Positions 60,480 to 64,000 of a stretch of 64,000 nt of DNA are shown piece after piece. The notes below the pieces were generated by a model. That model ran no database searches and had not been told where the DNA came from. It saw only the letters and a list, made by a program, of their open reading frames with translations. The stretch lies in assembly GCF_016834455.1 (NCBI RefSeq), contig NZ_CP069213.1, positions 372,501-436,500 on the forward strand, given 5' to 3'. A program made the translations under genes and the position numbers. How positions within the stretch are numbered: the first letter of the stretch is position 1; each line of letters begins with the position of its first letter. The DNA is from Shewanella litorisediminis (lineage in GTDB: Bacteria > Pseudomonadota > Gammaproteobacteria > Enterobacterales > Shewanellaceae).

Positions 60480-61364
60480 ATGCTCAATTACATAGCTCCG
60501 GTATTTCGTCCTCCCTCAGAATGGCAATCGCTGATCCTGCAGGTGACAAACGGCTGCAGCTATAACCGTTGCCGCTTTTGCGACATGTACACTGCCGAGC
60601 AAAAGCGTTTCCGTGCCTTTAAAGAAGACAAAATAGAAGCTGACTTGAAACGGGCCGCCGCGTCAGGCGTGCCCATCAGAAGGGTGTTTCTGGCCGATGG
60701 TGACGCCATGACATTGCCATTTTCCCGCCTCGAAGCCATTTTGCTGCTTATCCACAGATACTTGCCCGATGTGAGCCGGATAAGCAGCTACTGCCTGCCA
60801 AGAAACCTCAGTAACAAGTCGGTAGAGCAGCTTGTTCGCCTCAGAGAGTTGGGGCTAAGCCTGATGTATGTGGGCTGTGAGAGTGGTGATGACGAAGTGC
60901 TGGCCCGTGTCGATAAGGGCGAGACCTTTGCTTCTTCGCTGGCGGCGCTGGAGAAAATCCGCGCTGCAGGAATGAAGTCGTCTGTGATGATCTTAAATGG
61001 CTTGGGCGGTGAGGAGTTGTCTCATCAACATGCCATCAATTCCGCCCGACTCATGAATGCCGCCCAGCCAGATTATTTGAGCACCCTGGTGGTCACGCTG
61101 CCCCTGGGCAAGGCACGCATGGACGAAGGCTTTGATAAGGACTTTCGCTTGCCCCAGCAGCGCGGTCTGCTCAACGAAATGCATACCCTGCTGACGCACC
61201 TTGAGTTGACGCAGACAGTCTTTCGCTCGGATCATGCCTCTAACTATTTGGTACTCAAGGGCGTTCTGGGGCGGGACAAAGACAAGTTGTTGTCGCAGGT
61301 GCGTCTGGCGCTGGACGAGCCGGGAGCTGTGCCGCTCAGGCAGGAATGGCAGCGTGGGCTGTAA
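60480..61364 (+). CDS. Radical SAM enzyme with a CX4CX2C cluster motif
   Basis: This 294-aa protein has the cluster motif C-SYNR-C-RF-C at about residues 26-34, which is CX4CX2C rather than the common CX3CX2C. A LADGDAMTLP segment (about residue 72) and a GCESGDDEVLARV motif (about 138) match the Elp3/HemN-like radical SAM core. There is no cobalamin domain. The reaction is unknown. It is divergent from the small gene and convergent with the MscS gene; the stop overlaps the last hairpin AGGCGCC/GGCGCCT. Confidence 0.85.
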   Translation: MLNYIAPVFRPPSEWQSLILQVTNGCSYNRCRFCDMYTAEQKRFRAFKEDKIEADLKRAAASGVPIRRVFLADGDAMTLPFSRLEAILLLIHRYLPDVSRISSYCLPRNLSNKSVEQLVRLRELGLSLMYVGCESGDDEVLARVDKGETFASSLAALEKIRAAGMKSSVMILNGLGGEELSHQHAINSARLMNAAQPDYLSTLVVTLPLGKARMDEGFDKDFRLPQQRGLLNEMHTLLTHLELTQTVFRSDHASNYLVLKGVLGRDKDKLLSQVRLALDEPGAVPLRQEWQRGL

Positions 61365-61391
61365 GGCGCCCAGAAGGCGCCTCTGGCCAGC

Positions 61392-62240
61392 TTATTCACC
61401 GATAAGGTGCGCTTCCCGGCTAAGGGATGGGATCCTGATAGCAGCGGCTTTCAGCGCCCCGTGAATCGCCTGATGGGTGATGTATTTGTCCTGAAAGTAG
61501 CTCTGGGTAGGCAGCCAGTATCTGAGGCCAATTTCAATCCCCAGATTGTTAAACCCGTTAATCCCCACTTGGGGAGGCTGCTCGGCATGAAGCTTTCCGC
61601 TGGCGAGTAATGCATTATTGACCAAGGCGATAACGGCCTCGGCATCCTGGTCATAGCAGATGTTGAATTGGCTTTCTACCAGCTTGTATTCAAAGGAGTT
61701 ATGCAGGATTTCTCCCACGATGTGCTTGTTGGGAATGCTGATCTGCTCGCCTTCCTCATTGGTGAGAATTGTCATGCCAAGCATGATGTCTTTCACCACC
61801 CCGGTCACACCGCGCACGCTGATGGTGTTACCCACGGCAAAAGGGCGGGTCACAATGATGGTGATCCCGGCGGCATAGTTTGACAGCATCCCCTGAATGG
61901 CCAGACCGGCTCCCAGCGAGGCGGCGCCTATGGCTGCCACCATGGGGGTGACGCTAATCCCCAGCTTACCCAGGGCGACTATGGCCACCATGATGATAAT
62001 CAGAATGCGTACCAGATGGGTCACAAAGCTGGCGAGGGTGATGTCGACCCGATACTTTTCCAACTGCTTGTTGACCATGCCGGCGACCCTGGCTGCAAGC
62101 CAGAGGCCGAGCAGAAAAATAATCAGGGCGCCAACCAACTGAAAACTGTACTGCACCAAAAACTCGGTGATGAGGTCATAGACGTTTTGCAGCTGGGCCA
62201 ATTCCTGTTGCAGTCCCTGCTCCAGACCTGTGTTATTCAT
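61392..62240 (-). CDS. mscS: Small-conductance mechanosensitive channel MscS
   Basis: This 282-aa channel protects the cell from osmotic downshock by opening under membrane tension. Three membrane segments lie at about residues 30-50, 70-95 and 95-125; the last is the pore helix with GAASLGAGLAIQGMLSNYAAG. A beta domain (about 130-180) and an alpha/beta vestibule domain follow. The ribosome site CGGAGGAAAT precedes the ATG. It is near Escherichia coli length (286 aa). Confidence 0.92.
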   Translation of the reverse strand: MNNTGLEQGLQQELAQLQNVYDLITEFLVQYSFQLVGALIIFLLGLWLAARVAGMVNKQLEKYRVDITLASFVTHLVRILIIIMVAIVALGKLGISVTPMVAAIGAASLGAGLAIQGMLSNYAAGITIIVTRPFAVGNTISVRGVTGVVKDIMLGMTILTNEEGEQISIPNKHIVGEILHNSFEYKLVESQFNICYDQDAEAVIALVNNALLASGKLHAEQPPQVGINGFNNLGIEIGLRYWLPTQSYFQDKYITHQAIHGALKAAAIRIPSLSREAHLIGE

Positions 62241-62381
62241 ATTTCCTCCGCGGCTTCCTTAACTTGCCGATGAATTCACCCTGAGGTATCAACATCTGCT
62301 TCAAATATCCTGACATTTTGCCTGTTGGGGATGGGAAATAGAATGCCTGTGTGGCGTCTGCAGAAAGAGGCCGAGTTCGTA

Positions 62382-63155
62382 TCAACCCAGTTTCAGGCTC
62401 AGCATACTGATGGCGCCCATGGTCAACTGGTTGTTGAACAGGGCTCTGGGTTCATCCGGGTAACCTGTGCCCAACACGTAAAAGAGTGGCCTTAAGTGTT
62501 CATCTGTGGGGTGGCAGAGTCTGGCGGTATCGCCATCAACCAGATTGGTGTAATTCAACACGGCGTCATCAGCCTTATCCAGCAGCTTTTGGCCGATAGC
62601 CCCATTAAACGCGGATGCCCATGGATAAGCACCATCGCCCGCAACCAGTGCCCGCAGGTTATGCACCGTATTACCTGAGCCGATAATCAGCACGCCTTGC
62701 TCCCTTAGCGTCCGTAATGCCCGTCCTGTGCCATACTCTTGTTCTGGCTTAAGTTGCATGTCCAGGCTCAGCTGCAATATCGGAACATCTGCCTCAGGGT
62801 ACAGATGGACCAGGAGTGACCAGGCGCCGTGGTCCAAACCACGCGTTTTATCCAGACTGCAGTTGGGCAACAGCGTCGCGATTTGCGCAGCAAGCTCAGG
62901 CGCACCCGGCGCCGGGTACTGCATGGCATAGAGCGTATCGGGAAAACCGCCAAAGTCATGAATGGTTTCGGGCTTTGGGGCGGCAGTTACCAGGGTGCCC
63001 CGGGTATTCCAGTGGGCGGAAATCATGAGGATGGCCCTGGGTTTGGGCAGCGTTTGCCCCAGTTCGCGCCAGCTTTGGCTGATTGGGGTATGTTCAAGGG
63101 CATTCATGGGGCTGCCGTGGCCGAGAAAAAGCGCGGGCATAGGTAAGCGGGACAT
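62382..63155 (-). CDS. ygiD: YgiD-like class III extradiol ring-cleavage dioxygenase
   Basis: This 257-aa enzyme of the DODA/LigB type has the N-terminal metal ligand His in LFLGHGSPMNAL (about residue 13), ISAHWNTRG (about 46), LDHGAWSLLVHLYP (about 108) and a late HPTDEHLRPLFYVLG segment (about 216). Relatives open the ring of DOPA-like catechols. It is oriented away from the ornithine decarboxylase gene, with a 306-bp divergent spacer. Confidence 0.85.
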   Translation of the reverse strand: MSRLPMPALFLGHGSPMNALEHTPISQSWRELGQTLPKPRAILMISAHWNTRGTLVTAAPKPETIHDFGGFPDTLYAMQYPAPGAPELAAQIATLLPNCSLDKTRGLDHGAWSLLVHLYPEADVPILQLSLDMQLKPEQEYGTGRALRTLREQGVLIIGSGNTVHNLRALVAGDGAYPWASAFNGAIGQKLLDKADDAVLNYTNLVDGDTARLCHPTDEHLRPLFYVLGTGYPDEPRALFNNQLTMGAISMLSLKLG

Positions 63156-63461
63156 CAGGACTCCATCGGTGGGTTTGTTGGGTCAGCATAATCCGGCAAA
63201 CCCATGAGGAAAATTGCAAAATTTTCGTCAAAACTGCTCAGAAAATCGAACAGTAAAAGAGGTGTCCAAACTTCGACTTAACCATTTGATTAAATTGGTA
63301 AAAAAATGCATTTTTTGGAGTGGAAAAAGAGTGGAATAAAAATTTGCTTTTATGGCATAAAAATTCGTTGCATCTTCAGCGAAAATAGCGTCTACTTCGC
63401 ACGTTTTTTACCATCACATTGACGCCACCCACTCGGGCGAAGCACAGGAGAACCAAGGTCA
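63156..63461. other. Divergent spacer ygiD / ornithine decarboxylase
   Basis: It carries the two promoters. A perfect palindrome AAAAAATGCATTTTTT lies at 63301-63316. No clear operator or leader peptide was recognised, although polyamine-responsive control is plausible. Confidence 0.45.
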
Positions 63462-64000
63462 ATGAGCCAGTTTCAATCTATTGACGTTGCTGATTTTTAT
63501 GATAATGAAACCTTTGCGCGAATTCAGGAATTCGCCAAAGACAAGGCAACCCCTTTTGTGGTGATTGATACCAATATCATCGCGAAGCAATACGATGACA
63601 TGGTGACTAACTTCCCCTTTGCCAACGTTTATTATGCAGTGAAGGCCAATCCCGCCAAGGAAATCCTGACACTGCTGAAAGACAAGGGCTCCAACTTTGA
63701 TATCGCCTCCATCTATGAGTTGGATATGGTGATGGCAGTCGGTGTGACGGCTGACCGCGTCAGCTTTGGCAATACCATCAAAAAACGCAAAGATGTCCGC
63801 GCCTTCTATGAGCGTGGTGTGCGTTTGTTTGCATCTGACTCAGAAGCTGACTTGCGCATGATTGCCGAAGAAGCGCCGGGTTCTAAGGTTTATGTACGTA
63901 TCCTGACGGAAGGCTCGCAAACCGCAGACTGGCCGTTGTCACGCAAGTTCGGCTGCCAGAACGAAATGGCTTACGAGCTGCTGGCACTGGCGAAAGAGCT
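63462..64000 (+). CDS. Ornithine/lysine decarboxylase, group IV (partial)
   Basis: The first 179 codons of a PLP-dependent decarboxylase with the alanine-racemase-like fold are present; the gene runs off the window. The PLP-binding Lys is in VYYAVKANP (about residue 60), followed by FDIASIYELDMV and FGNTIKK, as in eukaryote-like ornithine decarboxylases. It would make putrescine from ornithine, or cadaverine from lysine. An SD-rich GGAG...AAGG leader precedes the ATG. The C-terminal cysteine and dimer residues are not in the window. Confidence 0.9.
   Translation, partial: MSQFQSIDVADFYDNETFARIQEFAKDKATPFVVIDTNIIAKQYDDMVTNFPFANVYYAVKANPAKEILTLLKDKGSNFDIASIYELDMVMAVGVTADRVSFGNTIKKRKDVRAFYERGVRLFASDSEADLRMIAEEAPGSKVYVRILTEGSQTADWPLSRKFGCQNEMAYELLALAKE

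Overview
The window reads as chromosome of a gammaproteobacterium of the order Alteromonadales, most likely Shewanella. The rRNA sequence, the protein sequences and the gene order (mutT-yacG-zapD-coaE-pilDCBA / nadC / ampDE-pdhR-aceEF-lpd ... acnB ... rsd / hemE-pdeB-like ... purHD / merR-permease) match what I recall of Shewanella oneidensis. That identification is memory plus inference; no search was run.

Layout. 1-4375 is the end of an rRNA operon: 3' 16S, tRNA-Ile(GAT), tRNA-Ala(TGC), 23S, tRNA-Val(TAC), 5S, tRNA-Thr(GGT), a second 5S and a terminator. 4461-11133 is a minus-strand block with mutT, yacG, zapD, coaE and the type IV pilus genes pilD, pilC, pilB and pilA. A 1.6-kb AT-rich gap without a convincing gene (11134-12726) separates pilA from nadC. 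nadC diverges from ampD-ampE, which are followed by pdhR-aceE-aceF-lpd (pyruvate dehydrogenase and its regulator, with a perfect PdhR box on the pdhR promoter). 22832-31845 holds a large propeller-PAS-GGDEF-EAL protein, a patatin-like outer-membrane phospholipase and an M13 lipoprotein peptidase. A HAD phosphatase and acnB follow.

35609-40464 looks like an accessory insertion between acnB and rsd. It has an AT-rich DUF2971 gene, two direct copies of a ~300-bp structured repeat flanking a DEAD-box helicase (rhlE-like), an exported alpha/beta hydrolase and a glutathione S-transferase. The core resumes with rsd, hemE, a PdeB-like c-di-GMP enzyme, an SDR, a large M60-type lipoprotein metalloprotease, purD/purH, and a MerR regulator translationally coupled to a Cys-Cys-rich permease. 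An S9 lipoprotein peptidase, a small basic ORF, a DUF4382 lipoprotein, an ElaA-type acetyltransferase, an ABM monooxygenase, a radical SAM protein, an MscS channel, a YgiD-like dioxygenase and the start of a group IV ornithine decarboxylase complete the window.

How the genes fit together. The core functions are translation, pilus assembly, NAD and CoA cofactor synthesis, entry of pyruvate into the TCA cycle (Pdh, AcnB), heme and purine synthesis, and c-di-GMP control. The most unusual material is the pair of structured repeats around rhlE, a promoter plus intrinsic terminator between hemE and rsd that predicts a ~90-nt RNA or an rsd attenuator, and the Cys-Cys-rich loop of the permease. No CRISPR array, prophage, integrase or complete insertion sequence was seen.
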